A program made the position numbers and the translations under genes. From Endothia cerciana (lineage: Eukaryota; Ascomycota; Sordariomycetes; Diaporthales; Cryphonectriaceae), in NCBI GenBank assembly GCA_026119935.1, contig JALRMH010000005.1:558001-622000 (forward strand): a stretch of 64,000 bases of DNA, written 5' to 3'. This document shows, one piece after another, positions 32,825 through 45,878 of this stretch. The stretch's first letter is position 1. Every line of letters begins with the position of its first letter. The notes under the pieces are model-generated. The model ran no database searches. It saw nothing but the letters and a program-made list of their open reading frames with translations, and was not told the DNA's origin.

Positions 32825-34459
32825 TTCACCGCCATGTGCTCGAACCTGCAGACTTGGGTCTCAGCATCGAATTGCTTACTATGTACAGAGCATGGCACTC
32901 CCTCCTCCCTTTGTTCAGCGTTTCAGTGTCCTCAGCCGTACTGCTTGCCACACCGTACCGCTCCTGGCAAAGCTAAGGATGTGCCTCTGCCACGCAAGGA
33001 TGAGGATAAGGATGGGGATCGCTGGCCGATACGCTAAGTCTGGAAGAAGATCAGGGTTCTAGGCACACAGCTGACCCGATGACTAGACACTAGACACGAC
33101 ACGACTTTGAAGGGTCCAAGGGTCGAAACCCCATGAAACATACCAGGCCGCTGACCGACATTTTCCCGATTGACGGCCGGCGGACGACCTCCGTCCTCTT
33201 TGTTGGGTCGTTTTCTCTTTACCCACTCTCGCGTTGTCGAAACTCCTCCAGACTCCCAGATGCATCGTCTCCCGACTCCACCCCCAGTTTCTCAAACCAG
33301 TCTAGATTCGCCACTATCTTCAGACCAGGCCCCAGATAAGGCTCCCGGATAGTGCAATCTCCCGGCTCTACGGTGCGGCTGCGTCTCGAGCTCACTCATC
33401 AGCCCTCGTGGAGGGTGCCTGAGACTGCCGGCAACGCTGACTGCAGCCGAAGCAGCACCTGCCTGCTGCCCAACAAGCCAATGCTGTCGCCATGGCGTCA
33501 GCCAGTCCTATACGAGGGGGCTGACTGCCCTGGACACGCTGCAGATGAGTGTCCTCGGCGTGCTATCGTAATTTCACCTGCGTCCCCCAATCTCTCGCTG
33601 AGCTGCATGCTGGCCGTGATCGGTCGCTCGTCCAGGCCGCCTGTAAGCCTATCTCCCTCGTCGATACTACGATCCGCAAATACACACTGCATGCATTGTG
33701 CCGTCTCAGCACTTGCCTAATTTGGCAGAAAGACCACAAGAGGGAAAAGCGGCGGTCATGTGTATCCTTTCACACCAAGTTCCCTCCAAACCAGCGTTGA
33801 ATGTACCATCAAGCGGTATTCCTTCATATTAGTTGTGTCCCCCCTCTACCAAGAGAAGAAAAAGAAAAGAAAACAAAAAGAAAAGAGTCTCTCAGCTCCA
33901 GTTTCCTTCGTCAGAGCCTTCTTGTCCAGTCCAAGCGCCAGCCACCTTACTGATCCAAGCCTATATACTGTGACCGTCAGCACCAGCTGGAGGGTTGCAG
34001 TTTGCGTCAAAGATACGCGTTAGGAGTTGATACTGTATGTACGGAGTACATGTTGCTCCCCCCCCCCCCTGCTGATCACCTCGGAATCCACAGTGTCTCC
34101 ACTCCGCCCCATACCCAGTATGGATGGGATTTGGACCCTGAATAACGAGTCGTGGTTATATCCGTCCTCGGCAAAATAGGTCGGACGTGGTGGACTATCG
34201 AACACCACCGAGCCGCACCTCAAATAATAATACGTGGGCTAACTCAGATTCTCGGCCTTCGATAGATCCCCTTTCTCTCCTTTTGACTTCCATCTTTAAT
34301 TTTCCGTCCCTACTGGAATCCAGCCGTCCGCTGTCAACCTCCGTACACGATAAACTACGGCGGCACCCGTAATAGACCACGGCCCTCCGTATACTATATC
34401 TCAAACATCCCCGAGCCCCTCCTCTGAATTTCAGGCCTTCACTGGCATCCCGCGTCAAG

Positions 34460-37400
34460 ATGGGCAGGAAATACGTCTACGCCGGCTCCTTGCCATCGGA
34501 CTCAGACTCCGAATCGTCCGAGGCACCTGCGCCCCGGCAGCACCGACGCCGGCACCACCGCTACCACAAGCGCACACAGAGCCCGCCCGCTCCTGAGCTC
34601 GTAGCCCCCGCGCCGCAGTCCTCGCCCACGGGCGGAACCAAGGAGGAAAAGAAGAAGAAGAAGCCCAAGAAGCCGCCACAAGAGAGCATAGATCAGATAT
34701 GGGACAGGTTCTCGCAGAAGAAATTCAGCAAGGCGCTTGCCGTGCTGCCCTTCTCTCCCGTGCCGGCGTCCACCTCCGGCGAGCGCGGCAACGAGCTGCT
34801 CTCGGCCGGATTCGAGCGCGCCGCGGAGGAGTGCAGGAGGAAAGTGCGCAAGATCATTTCCGAGTGCAAGAGGGTCAACACGAGATATCGCGACCCTGGC
34901 TGGGACCTGGTGAGTGTTGCGGACTGCCCCTGCCCCCGTGTCATGGGTTCGAGGGGAAGCCCATCAGCGGGTCGGATTCCGGAAACTGACAAAATCCATA
35001 GGACTGGGACTTCAAGTGGGCGAAGGGGCACTGTCTGAACAGCCTGGACAGGACCAAGTTCGACATCTGTCACTCGAACTTGATCAACCCCGCATCGAGC
35101 ATCCCAAAAGCCGTCAAACGTGTTCATGAGATCTATGAGAAGCCAACGTTCATGGAAAGCATCCTTCCCGGTGACATCAAGCAGGGCAGCCTCGGGAACT
35201 GCTGGTTTGTAGCCAGCTTGACAGGTCTTGCCAACGTGCCCAATGGTATCAAGCGAGTCTGTGTAGAATACGATACCAGTAAGTGTCTTGTGTGACAGAT
35301 TTTGTGGCTCCAGTAGCCACTTCGGGCTCTAGCCACCTCAAGCAGTCCATGCTGACCATAATGACTGGTAGAAATTGGGATATATGGCTTCGTTTTCTAT
35401 CGGGACGGCGAGTGGATCTACTCGATTGTAGATGACAAACTGTACCTCCGATCGCCCTGCTGGGACTCACAGTCTATGCAGCGGGAGTTGCTCCAGCAGA
35501 TCGATCGGGAGGATGTCGAGCGTGTGTACCGGCAGACCTACCAGACAGGTAGCAAGGCGCTGTTCTTCGCGCAGAACAAGGACCAGAATGAGACCTGGGT
35601 CCCCTTGATCGAGAAGGCCTACGCCAAGGCACACGGCGACTTTGCCTGCCTTGCCGGCGGCTGGATTGGTGAGGCGCTGGAGGACCTGTCTGGAGGCGTC
35701 ACCACCGAGCTCCTCGCCGCCGACATCTTCGATACGGATGCGTTCTGGGACAATGAGTTGAGCAGGGTAAACCAGGAGTTTCTGTTTGGCTGCTCCACGG
35801 GTCTGCTTGATGCCGGCTACGGTGAGAGAGAGGGCATCTCAGAAGGCCACGCCTATGTCATCATGGAGGCGAAGACGCTGAAGAGCGGGACGCGTCTCTG
35901 CAAACTGAGGTATGTCCCACATCAGTGGCCCATGTGAGTGCTGGTGTTGTGCGTCATAACTGACAGCATCAAGGAACCCTTGGGGAAAGATCAAGAAGGG
36001 CAACTGGGAGGGAGGTGAGTCGGCTCCTTTCACGAATATGACTACTTATATAGGTCTTGACTGCTAACCCTCAACAGCCTGGTCCGACGGGAGCAAAGAA
36101 TGGACGACGGAGGTTCAGGAGGAACTTAACCACACTTTTGGCAGCGACTCAACTTTCTGGATCTCATATGAAGACCTCCTTCGCAAGTACCAACACTTCG
36201 ACCGGACTCGGCTATTCCGTGACCCGGATTGGCGATCTTGTCAGCGCTGGATCGGTGTCGAGGTCCCGTGGAAGGCCCAGTACCACGAGAAGTTCCACAT
36301 CAAGCTGACCAAGGAATCTCCGCTCGTGCTCGTGCTCTCCCAGCTAGACACCCGGTACTTCCGCGGCCTGCAAGGCCAGTACAACTTCCGCCTGCAGTTC
36401 CGCCTCCACGAGGAGGGCAGGCCCGGGGCGGAAGAATACATCGTCCGCAGCCACGGCAACTACCTCATGGACCGGAGCGTCTCGGTCGAGCTGCCCAGCT
36501 TGGAGCCCGGCAATTACGTCGTCTACATCTCGATCATCGGCGAGCGGAACAACCGGCTACTCAGCACCGAGGACGTGATCAAGCGCGAGTGCAAGAGCCG
36601 CGAGGAGAATGAGAAGCTGGCTCAGGTCGGCCAGGCCTACGACCTCGCGCACTCCAAGGCCGCGAGCCATCTGCAGAGGCTCTCCAAGATCCGCAAGCAG
36701 GCCGAGAGCAAGAAGGCGAGCGAGTCGAGGAGGAAGGAGCGCAAGAAGAACTGGGAGAAGAGACAGATCGGGCGGGAGATCGCCCAGAAGCAGAAGGAGA
36801 AAGACCAGGCCAAGAAGGCGGCGTTAAAGGCGGCGAAGAGGGCCAAGGCCGAGGCCGAGGCCAAGGCTAAGACAGACCAGAAGGCTGTTGGGAAACAATG
36901 TCTCCACAAGCAGGCCGAGAACGAGGCGCTCAGGGGCGTCCAGACGGATGCCAAAAAGGTCAAGGAGGAGGGCAGCCAGACCGAAGTGGACCTTGACAAC
37001 GCCTCCACCACGTCGACGTCGTCTTCGTCCACGGATAACCCTCATTTTACGCCTCAGGACAGTCCCAAGACCGGGCCTGCTGAGCCTGCAGAGGGTGACA
37101 AAGACAAGGTGGATGTCCCCCCTGCTGCCAATTCCAGCAATTCCGTCGTGTCGGGCAGACCACCCTCACAGCCTGCACCAGCTCCTGCTCCTAAGCCAAC
37201 TCCGCCCCAGGAACAGAAAGCCATGGAGCTCAAGATTCATTGCTGCTCGTGCAACTCCTGCAAAGCGCCACCAAAGGTCGAGGAAACAGACTACAGCTCT
37301 GACTCCCCCGTGGAAGACTACGAGCGGCTTTACGACGAAGATGATGTCACGCCCACGCTTCGTCTGGCTGGCGCGCCTGCAGCCACTCCAGCTGCCACCA

Positions 37401-38353
37401 ACGACCAAGACTCGGACGATGAGGATATTCCGGATCCATGGAACGCGATTGCCGTCATCGGTTTCCGGGTATACTCGAAGGACGAGGACCTTGAGCTGAG
37501 AGTGATCATGGAGGGTGGTGAGCTGGAGCAGGATGGGATGGGCAACCTGGGGGAGGCCGACCTCGACAACGCGGTGAGCAACGCCGCAGGTCAGAGGGAG
37601 GAGAAGAAGCAGCAGGAGGAGACTAAGAAGAATGCCGACAAGGCGAAGAAAGATGCGGAAGAAATCAAGCAGAGCATGGACCCTGCTCCTGAGATGAACG
37701 CCACCAGTCCTGATGCGGTCGAGGACACGACCGAGACAAATCCCAGCGACCCAGCACAAGCGATAGCGGCCTCTGGAGATGGCAGGGCATCGTATCGCAC
37801 GATCATTGAAAGAAAGACGAGCGAATATGACCGAGTGATGGGGAAGATCAACGTCGAGAACGTCGAGAACCAAGCCGCAGGCGGGGAACGGCCTCTCGGC
37901 AGCGCGGCAATCGAGGACAAACCACCAGTGGACAAGGGCGAGGACCAGCTACCTGCTGAGAAACCTGTAGAGGCTGTGGAGCCTGCGGCGCAAGCCAGCA
38001 AGGAGGGGCCCACAGCACCCACCCAGGATGGTCGAACTCCTGATGAGCAACTACAGTCGAAAAGGAAAGCAATCCTCTACATCCGCCATATGCTCCAGAG
38101 GGGCATGCTCGATCGGGTACACCCGCCAGCGGAAGAGCACATGGCATCGATGTCCGAGTTGTTGACTAAGCTGGAAAACCACGGTGAACTCGATGCTACC
38201 ATCATACAGGCATCGAACATCCATAAGGTCCTTAAGTGCATACTAAAGCTGGCGCGCATTCCCAGAGATGAGGAGTTCTCCTTTTCGTCTCGGGCGCAGG
38301 CTTTGCTCGACGACTATGAGCTTACGCTAGTCGCTGCAGCTCTTACCGACTGA
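34460..38353 (+). CDS. Calpain-like cysteine protease with long charged C-terminal extension
   Basis: Papain-fold protease of family C2. Exons 34460-34909, 35002-35278, 35372-35909, 35974-36014 and 36078-38353 give 3582 bases and 1193 residues; introns are 92, 93, 64 and 63 bp, with CTGAC/CTAAC branch points. Seen: a Ser/Asp-, His/Arg- and Lys-rich N-terminus (1-75); the calpain core with Cys217 (QGSLGNCWFV), His402 (SEGHAYVI) and Asn423 (RNPWG); and a C2-like domain III (about 485-600, 'WIGVEVPWKAQYHEKFHI'). After residue 600 comes a Lys/Glu/Ala-rich, probably coiled-coil stretch (about 611-705), then a disordered acidic region with the cluster C824-C825-S-C827-N-S-C830, and a final helical part. 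No calmodulin-like EF-hand domain is seen, so calcium control like that of mammalian calpains is not expected. Distinct from PalB by this tail. Substrate unknown. Confidence 0.93.
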
Positions 38354-41300
38354 GCGACCTAGGACGCTGTACAAAGAGCAAGCGATAATACGCCGGCCAT
38401 GCAACAGGAGTAGAGGGCATGACCAGATGCACAATGGGGCGCCGGCGTTGTGGCAGGACCACGTTCGATCTTTTCAATTTTGCTTGTATGTAATAGAATT
38501 CATGGTTTTGATGAGGTAAAGTTGAATGCTGTATTCAGAACACTGGGGGCAGTTTGAGTTATCTGGTATCGACCCTTGCGGTTGATAAACTGGATAGCAC
38601 AATTCAAGTCGCACACATATGTGCTTGAGATTCTTCTTCATATAACTCACAACATGCCGTACTCTTGTGCCTTGGTAGCCTCGCACATTGGCGATCTTCT
38701 TCACAACTGCTTGCTATACATCCCCAGCTGAAGCGACGTGTTTGTACAGAGGCAAAATACTCAAGAAGTTGTAATTCCAGTCCGTGGGAATGCCGTTTGC
38801 GGAGGCGTTGGCCAGATGAAGAAGCCAAGACATGATGCTTCAGGCCAAGGGAGCCTCTTTCTGCCTGTCTGTAAGATCCGCCGAGGTAAAATAACCACAG
38901 GGCGAAATGAGACACTCCAAGTCAAAGAAGAAGCTGTCTAGGCACATGAAAGGAGTAGCTGTTGAGCAGAAGCACAGTTCGGACGTCGAAACCAGAACCA
39001 CTGAGAGAAGTAGGTCCAGAAGTGCTGGTGACTAAGGATCGTGTGGTTCTGCCGTCTGTATCGGTTGTCGAAGCAGACTGTAAGGGATCAGCCACCGCGG
39101 CTTCCTGCTGCGAATTAATAAACGATAAAACACGACAACAGCGATTACGAGATGGAGGAGAGGAACCCCATCACCTGACTTGCACGAAAGGATTCAGGAC
39201 TAGAGAGGACCAGTTCGGTGTATCATACAGTACGGTCAGGGCAACTCGCGGCGTCTGTAACGAAATCAGGCGCCTTTGTCAGGGATCAGAGTTGGGCGCA
39301 AAGCTTCTGCTGCCAGGGCTTCTGCTCCGCAAAGGAGTTGTGATACTCAGCTGGGGTTTTGCTGCTGCTCGTGAGATTCACGATCGGGCAGACGGTGTCT
39401 TGACTTCTCAGTCCTGAAGGCTCAGAGAAAGAGAATCTGACTAGTGTAAATGGACGGCACTATCGATCCGTCAAGCGACAGGAACCATCGTGAAGCCTTC
39501 TTCACAGTGATGAAAAGCGTAGCTACCACTTCTAAGTGTAGTTATGGTCAGGAATATATGTGTAGTGGTCTGCTTTGTTCAATCTCGCTAGAGACTGGCT
39601 GGCCTTATAAAGACCTTTAGCGCGCGGCCGTTTACTCAGTGAATACTAAGTGAACGCCTTCGAAGGCAGGTGAAGGTATGCACACTCAAGTGAGTGCTTA
39701 ATTAATGCCGTTGCACACATGTCTTGAGATTGGCGGAGACCTCAAGTGTATGGATCCATGGGCTCACGCGCGAAGTGGCACCTATGGTGGTTTGCTCGAA
39801 GTCACTTGAATTCTCTCGTCTACTTTGTCTGGCTCAACATCATTGCTAAGTCTCCAGTGGTTATTTGAAACCGAAAGGACCATTTAGCTCAGACGATAGA
39901 TATGGGAACATGTTCCACCCGCAAGGTTGCTTACATACAGGCTTGGCCATAGCGGAATTTGGCATAAAGGTGCCACGATGCTAACAGCCGTGAGGTGATC
40001 TTGCCCGGACTGTACGACAGGGCGGCGCCGATGATCGTAAGCCCAGCTGTCCGTTCCATGTCAAATAGCTATTTTTCAAGGGCTATTCCGAGCAGTGAAG
40101 GGCGATATTAAGAACTATTAATACTAGATAAAAGTGGGAGACCCACAGCCTCAGGCAGACTCAACAGGAATCTATCCTCCCAAGAACTCGGAAGTAATGA
40201 CCCGGGAGTGGCATGACCAGGCTGGGTAAGGAGTATATGTGGAAGTGCCTTCACTATGAGAATCGACGGGGAGGGATGCCATGCTAGTTGCGCAGTGGAA
40301 ACGATGAAATCCACAAGAGAATACTGTTCTCCACGAGACGCGTGTCTTTTTGCAAGCCAAAGATTGCATTATAGCCGGGGATTCCAGAATATCGAGGGCC
40401 CAGATCAGTAAAGTATCGGGGCAATGTCGCATCAAGAACCTGCAGTAAGTGGAGGAATTGAACCCGTATCAAAATTGCCAGAACGATTGTGCGTGTCTTT
40501 CCATATGTCCTCCAGTTCTCTTATGCAATCAGTATCGACCCAGATTGTATCGCGCTTCGTTGTTGTGCATTTATGTCCTCTTCATTGAGCTTTACTCTAT
40601 CTGTTGACTACCAAGTACAGTGTATCGGCACTGCGCCCAATCTGTAATTTGATGTCACTCGCCGATGACATCGTTACTGGTACATCGCATGAACAGTCTG
40701 CTTTTATCACTTGCTTGAATTTTGGGGTGCTCTAAAGGCTCTGGAGTAATAGTGATCACAGAAAGAATTGGAAAGAGATATGGACCACTGTCCGGACAGC
40801 GCTGCGCCTTTTCGAATCCAACTCAATGATAGTAGGACCAAAATAGCGAGATACGCAGCACTCAGCGAGCTACACGCCATTGACATTCTCGGCAACAGAA
40901 TTGGCCATGTATACGGCGGGCAGAGCAGCTTCATGACGAAAACTCACATCGGAACTCTTGCAAGTGTGTAGCTACCGGCACGGACAAGGGATGGAAGGAT
41001 GGATGTTGACGATGAAACGCTTCGTAGATCGGCACATAGGAGGAGATCAGGGCCTGAGAAGGTCAGTACCTAGTAAGTAGAAAGGCAAAATAGGGGACCG
41101 GACTACGAACGACGACGGCGCGATTTGCGTGGATTGCAGGCATCCAATGTGACCCCGACGTTTTTGTTCATGTGATCAGCAGGGGCAAAGTGCAAATATC
41201 TGCCATCGTGCACGTGTTCTTACGTGCAGCTACTTATTTGCACCGCCCCGCCCCCTGGGCTTGAATAGACGAACGTCGTGACTCGCTCGCGGGATGTCCA

Positions 41301-42704
41301 AGGAGCATCAAACAACTCTGGCGCTTTCCAGTCGATCGTAAGACTTGAACTCGAAGGTTCCGCTCATGGCGACAAGTGGAGCGCTGCGCACCGCCCAAGT
41401 TGTCGATAGCGATGATCACGAGCGAGAGACTGTTGCTACTGCCCACCCGTAGTAGGGTGCAACGTACTATGCAGGACTTCTTACGTGACGTGAGAGTTGG
41501 AGAATGCCGAATATCCGTCCCAAGCCGCCATTCCAGCAATCACCTGGGCAGCGGCTTACGCAATCTGGACTCATTGATATTTGATCGATAGCCATGATAG
41601 AGACAAATCGCCACGATCATGCACGGTGATTTAGACCTCGTGTCTGAAACAATCTGCTCGTACAGACAGAAGATCCTGCTCGGGTTTGCCCTGTAGCCGT
41701 AAATTGTGGGCCGTTTGCGATTGACTTACTGCCAAGGTGGAATGCTCGTCCTTTGCACACACTTGATACTTCGCTCGGGGTGGCTTAGATGCAAGCACCC
41801 AAGAAAGAGTGACTCGTGAACCACTAGCGCACCTAGGGGGTAAAGGTAGGAGTCTGGGCGCGCTGGCGCCTCATTCTTCTTTTTTTTTTGTTCGTGTAAT
41901 TTTGTGCTCGTGGTATGATCCAGATGCTATAGACGTAATTGCTCTTGCGTGTTGGTGGTCGTGGTCGTCACGAAGCCGACCTGAAGGAACTCGACACAAT
42001 CCCGCGCTGTCAGCCTTTCCCGCGCCGACAGGCCTCCTCCCGAGCTCTATATGCGTCTGCAGAGGCCCACTTTCCCAGCCGCCCCAGCTCGATCAGGCCA
42101 AGTCGATGTCCTCTCTTGGGCCGTCTGCAAAGAGTGCGAGGGGGGGGGGGGGGGCGCTTCCTACCACACGTAAATAGTAGTAGCCCAACTCGGACCCTGA
42201 GCTAATCGGCAAACCGGGAGGCTCTTCTTCGGCGACAAGTCGCCGGGATATTTTTGGCTGACGTTTGAGGGGGCGCAGTTCCTGCAGGGTCGATTGGCCT
42301 CCGTCGCCATGGCCTGACCCCTTCCTGGCCACAGAAAATTGGATCCTCCAGCCGGAAGTGAGGCCCCAGGACTCGAGTGGTGACCGGGGTGCGTGGTGAG
42401 TTGACGCAGCTCTGAGACCCCCCGGATCCACACCACCCACGCCGCATTGGGCGAGTCCACAGAGCAGAGCAGAGGCAGTCGACCCGCGTTGCGCCCTCAA
42501 ACTGGGCCAAACGGCAAAAGCGGACACCAGCCACCTGGTCAATGTTTGATATAAATGGATGGCCGGCGCCTTTCAAAGGGGTGTCCGTCCGTATGTGGAG
42601 GTATACCTAATTGTCTCCGCGATTTCACTTTGGCAGCTCTCCTTGTGGAAACATTCTCTCGCTAGCAGCGCACTCACATTCGTTATACACTATTTGTCGT
42701 CAAG
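38354..42704. other. 4.3-kb region without a supported gene
   Basis: Many 60-150 codon frames overlap on both strands with no domain and no splice-consistent model. A run of 15 G lies at 42140-42154, about 550 bases upstream of the GH16 gene. The segment 42200-42550 is GC-rich and probably promoter. Confidence 0.5.
42140..42154. repeat. Homopolymer, 15 G
   Basis: Uninterrupted run of 15 G upstream of the GH16 gene. Confidence 0.85.
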
Positions 42705-43870
42705 ATGCGTTCTGTCCAGTCTCTCGCCGTCGGCCTGTCGCTGCTATCGACTGCGGCAGCACAGACCTCGACCTCGTGTAATCCCACAGAGAGTGAGTCT
42801 GCCCCCCCGGCCTCGCCGTCTGAGATGGGGAAACCTCACTGACCCGTCTCCTAGAAACATGTCCCTCAGATGCAGGTCTGGACCAGACCTCCTACAGCGT
42901 GGATTTCACACAGGGGGCCAGCAGCGATTGGAATATGACCTATGGGACGGCCAGCTACGACACCACGAACGGAGTCACCTTCACCATCACTGAGGAGGGC
43001 GATGCTCCCACAATGCAGAGCGACTTTTATGTCTTCTTCGGGGAGATTACCGTCTTCATGAAGACTGCGCCGGGGACCGGCATCGTGAGCACCGCGATCC
43101 TCGAGTCGGATGACCTGGACGAGGTCGACTGGGAGTTCCTCGGCGGCGACGCGACCAATGTCCAGACCAATTACTTCGGCAAGGGGAACACCACGAGTTA
43201 CGATCGCGAGCAAGATGCTACCATCGCGGACTCCCAGACGGACTTCCACAACTACACCATCATCTGGACCAAGGAAACGACCACATGGCTTGTCGACGGC
43301 ACCACGTTCCGCACCCTCGCCTACGCCGACGCCCTCGACGGCGAGAACTACCCCCAGACGCCCATGCGCGTTAAGCTGGGTATCTGGGCGGGCGGCGACC
43401 CAAGCAACTCGGCGGGGACCATCGAGTGGGCTGGGGGCGAGACGGACTACTCTCAGGGCCCGTTCACGGCCTACGTCAAGAACATCAGCATCATTAACTA
43501 CAACCCTGCCGAGTCTTACACCTATGGCGACTTGACCGGCTCCTACCAGAGCATCGAGCTGAGCGGGTCGAACGCCACGGGATCCACCGACACGGCGTCG
43601 TCTAACGAGACTGACGCCACGACCACTACTGGGTCCTCTGCATCCGCAACCTCCGGAGCCGTATTCGCGTCTGGCTCGTCGTCCGCGTCGGGCTCTTCGA
43701 ACTCGACTGCCTCGAACTCGAGTGCCACATCGTCTTCGTCAGGCTCAGCCTCATCGGCCTCCTCAGCATCTTCGTCAACCACATCGGCTGTCGTGACAGC
43801 GGGTGCTGCTGTGTGGGGACCTAAGGTGGCTTTCTTGGGTATCATGAGCCTTCTCTGGATGCTCGTCTAG
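42705..43870 (+). CDS. CRH-type GH16 cell-wall transglycosylase, GPI-anchored
   Basis: Chitin-to-glucan cross-linking enzyme family (Crh1/Utr2/Crf), acting outside the plasma membrane in the wall. Exons 42705-42792 and 42855-43870 give 1104 bases and 367 residues; the intron is 62 bp. Seen: a signal peptide (1-20, SLAVGLSLLSTAAA); cysteines in the mature N-terminus; the GH16 catalytic motif D-E119-V-D121-W-E123-F-L-G-G, where Glu119 is the expected nucleophile and Glu123 the acid/base; 'DFHNYTIIWTKETTTWLVDG' (about 154-173); a long Ser/Thr/Ala/Gly-rich C-terminal region (about 240-340); and a hydrophobic C-terminus (VAFLGIMSLLWMLV) preceded by small residues, as for a GPI signal. No CBM18 chitin-binding module is seen, as in Crh1-like rather than Crr1-like members. 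Several N-glycosylation sequons are present. Confidence 0.94.
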
Positions 43871-44639
43871 AAAAACCCTGATGGAAATGACGCGGGGGAC
43901 TTCAGGTACTGTCCAGCACGGGTGATGCTTGACGAGGATTACGGATGATGGGGTCTTTTACTTCTTTTCTTTTTCTCTTGGGTCCTGTATAGTGCTGTAC
44001 TTGGACTAGGCGTTTTGTGTACTTGGGGTCGAGAGATTATCCTCGAAACATTTCTCGGCGTTCAGAACTGAGATATCACATAGAAGGTCCACCAGAGAGT
44101 ACCTGGATAATGCGGCAATGAAGATAAACTTCAAAACTCCCTTCATGAGCATCTGACGATGATTCGGCGAGCGGTGGTAGGCACATAATGATGCATTAGC
44201 AGCAGAACTTAGGCCCGGGAGGCTACCCGGCACTGATCTTCCGTACAGGGATTCTCCTGCATGGCAGCCTTGGCAGGGACGACGCGTAAGTGGTTCCGCA
44301 ATCAAATCTTGATGCTCCGGAATGACAGCGTTGACGCCTTTCTCAACGACACCACATCATCGATCTGGCCCGGCCAGCAGGACGATCACGCAAGACGGAT
44401 CAGCAATTTGCGTCTACTGCACGCGAGTGCTTCCTGAACAACAAGCTCTGCATTGGTCCACATCAAACGCTGCGTCGGACAGTGCATCTACTGTACTGTC
44501 CCAGCCTTGCCATCGCGACGAACTGCTTCCTAATCTCCCAAGCCCCCATCAACCTGGCTGCGCATGACCGAGAGGCTGCGTATACAGAAGTCGACCACAG
44601 CTCGGCCTCCTAGGGCTCAGAGGGAGGCGCCAGCAAGGG
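43871..44639. other. Intergenic region
   Basis: Spacer between the GH16 gene and the membrane protein gene, same strand. No gene supported. Confidence 0.55.
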
Positions 44640-45878
44640 ATGAGCTCTGGCCTTGATTGCGGGAAGGACGCGCGGCCTGCTCAGCCCGGAGACGAGCCGG
44701 CTGGGGCTGTCCAGAGTAGACTGGCCCTCTGGATACCAAGGGCAGCTACCGTTGGTCTTCTAGGCCTGGCCTGCTGGCAAGCCCAACGGAATGATGGCCT
44801 TCGAGGTGTCGCTGCCCTAACGTTCTCTTTCTTCGGAGCTGACGAAAAGGAGCGCTCGGCAGCATCCTACATAGTGGCGAACCTGACTTCGCCTCTGTTA
44901 ATATGGACCATCGAGGGTTACCGTGCCGGCAATGAAGGAACCCTACTTGTACTGTGGGTATCCTTGGAGACTTGATGGCACACCGGAGTGAATGAAAGTG
45001 CGTGCAAGCTGATAGGCCCCCCCGACCACAGACCTAGCATATTCGGCGCAGCAGTGCAAGTGTTCGGCATCGAAACAGTAGCACCGATTTACTACCTGGC
45101 TAGTATCACCACTACGTGTGCCAGAGGATTCGGAAGTGTAGACCCCGACGTAGCCAGAGCTACCCTCTCAGCGACGACCATTGGCCATGTTGTTCCAGGA
45201 ATTCTGATGCGTGCTCTGCCCCTAACGGCCACCGAGATCTCGCGCTCCTATTTCACTCTTCAGAGCGTCGTCTGCCATCTGTTCTACTTCTCGCCTATCG
45301 CTGTATCGGTCCTGACGAAGGGCATATCTTTGATCATCAAGTGGCTGAGGCGCAAGTCCAGTCCACAGGCGACATCTGTCGACGAGGAAACGCTGGAAAG
45401 GATCGACGGCGACCAGTCCCGTCACGACCTTTCTGCGCTGAAGACAGCATACGCTGCCACGTTCGCGTACCAGGCCGTCCAGCATTTTGCTTGCCCAATA
45501 AATACGCTGCGGCGCACAGGCCACATCTGGGGTTGGCTCACTGCGCCTGAGCGGGGCTTCGAGATGCTCCTCCCCATAACTTCCTCAGTCCTCACTTCCC
45601 GCCTGGCTCTTTATAAGCTCGCCACCCTGGCTTTTGGCCTGTATACGGTCTGGGATCTGAGGAGACGCGAAGTCGTGACGGGCCGCGAGGCCAAGTGGGC
45701 TGCCCTGAGCTGCTTCACTGGAAGCGTCCTGGTCGGACCAGGGGCTCAATACGCGGGCCTGTGGTACTGGCGGGAGTATGTCCTCGACAGGCGGGGGGCG
45801 CTGACAGCGATCAAGGCAATAACGCGATGCCCAGGTGTCGATCAGTTCTTCACATCCCAAAGCACTTATCAATCATGA
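44640..45878 (+). CDS. Multi-pass integral membrane protein of the type found in fungal metabolite clusters
   Basis: Function unknown. Exons 44640-44953 and 45032-45878 give 1161 bases and 386 residues; the 78-bp intron has a weaker GTGGGT donor chosen because it alone keeps 'GTLLVL-PSIFGAAVQVFG' in frame. Seen: about eight hydrophobic helices; 'LLIWTIEGYRAGNEGTLL' (about 85-102), then 'SIFGAAVQVFGIETVAPIYY' after the junction; and a charged cytosolic loop (about 217-238, KWLRRKSSPQ). The E-G-Y-R-x-GN and FG-x2-Q-x-G-x2-x-APxYY arrangement resembles membrane proteins often seen beside fungal meroterpenoid and indole-diterpene genes, and in many standalone copies; this likeness is from memory. 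No such cluster is present here. No enzyme activity should be assumed. Confidence 0.75.

Larger units (their letters stand above)
26807..34459. other. 7.6-kb region without a supported gene
   Basis: The longest gene-free stretch. Noted inside: a 110-codon frame from ATG 27084 to 27416 with no domain; polypurine runs at about 28188-28237 and 33850-33890; weak minus-strand frames at 28739-29586; a two-unit 36-bp coding-phase repeat at 30298-30369; a T-rich hairpin-like element near 31046-31086; a 216-codon minus-strand frame ending at 31902 with no recognisable domain; an 18-bp palindrome at 32807-32824; and a run of 12 C at 34058-34069. No transposase, integrase or reverse-transcriptase motif was seen. 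Confidence 0.5.

Noticed and set aside
36229..37499. Arg-rich plus-strand frames within the calpain gene
   Set aside because: Alternative-frame readings of its Lys/Glu-rich tail.
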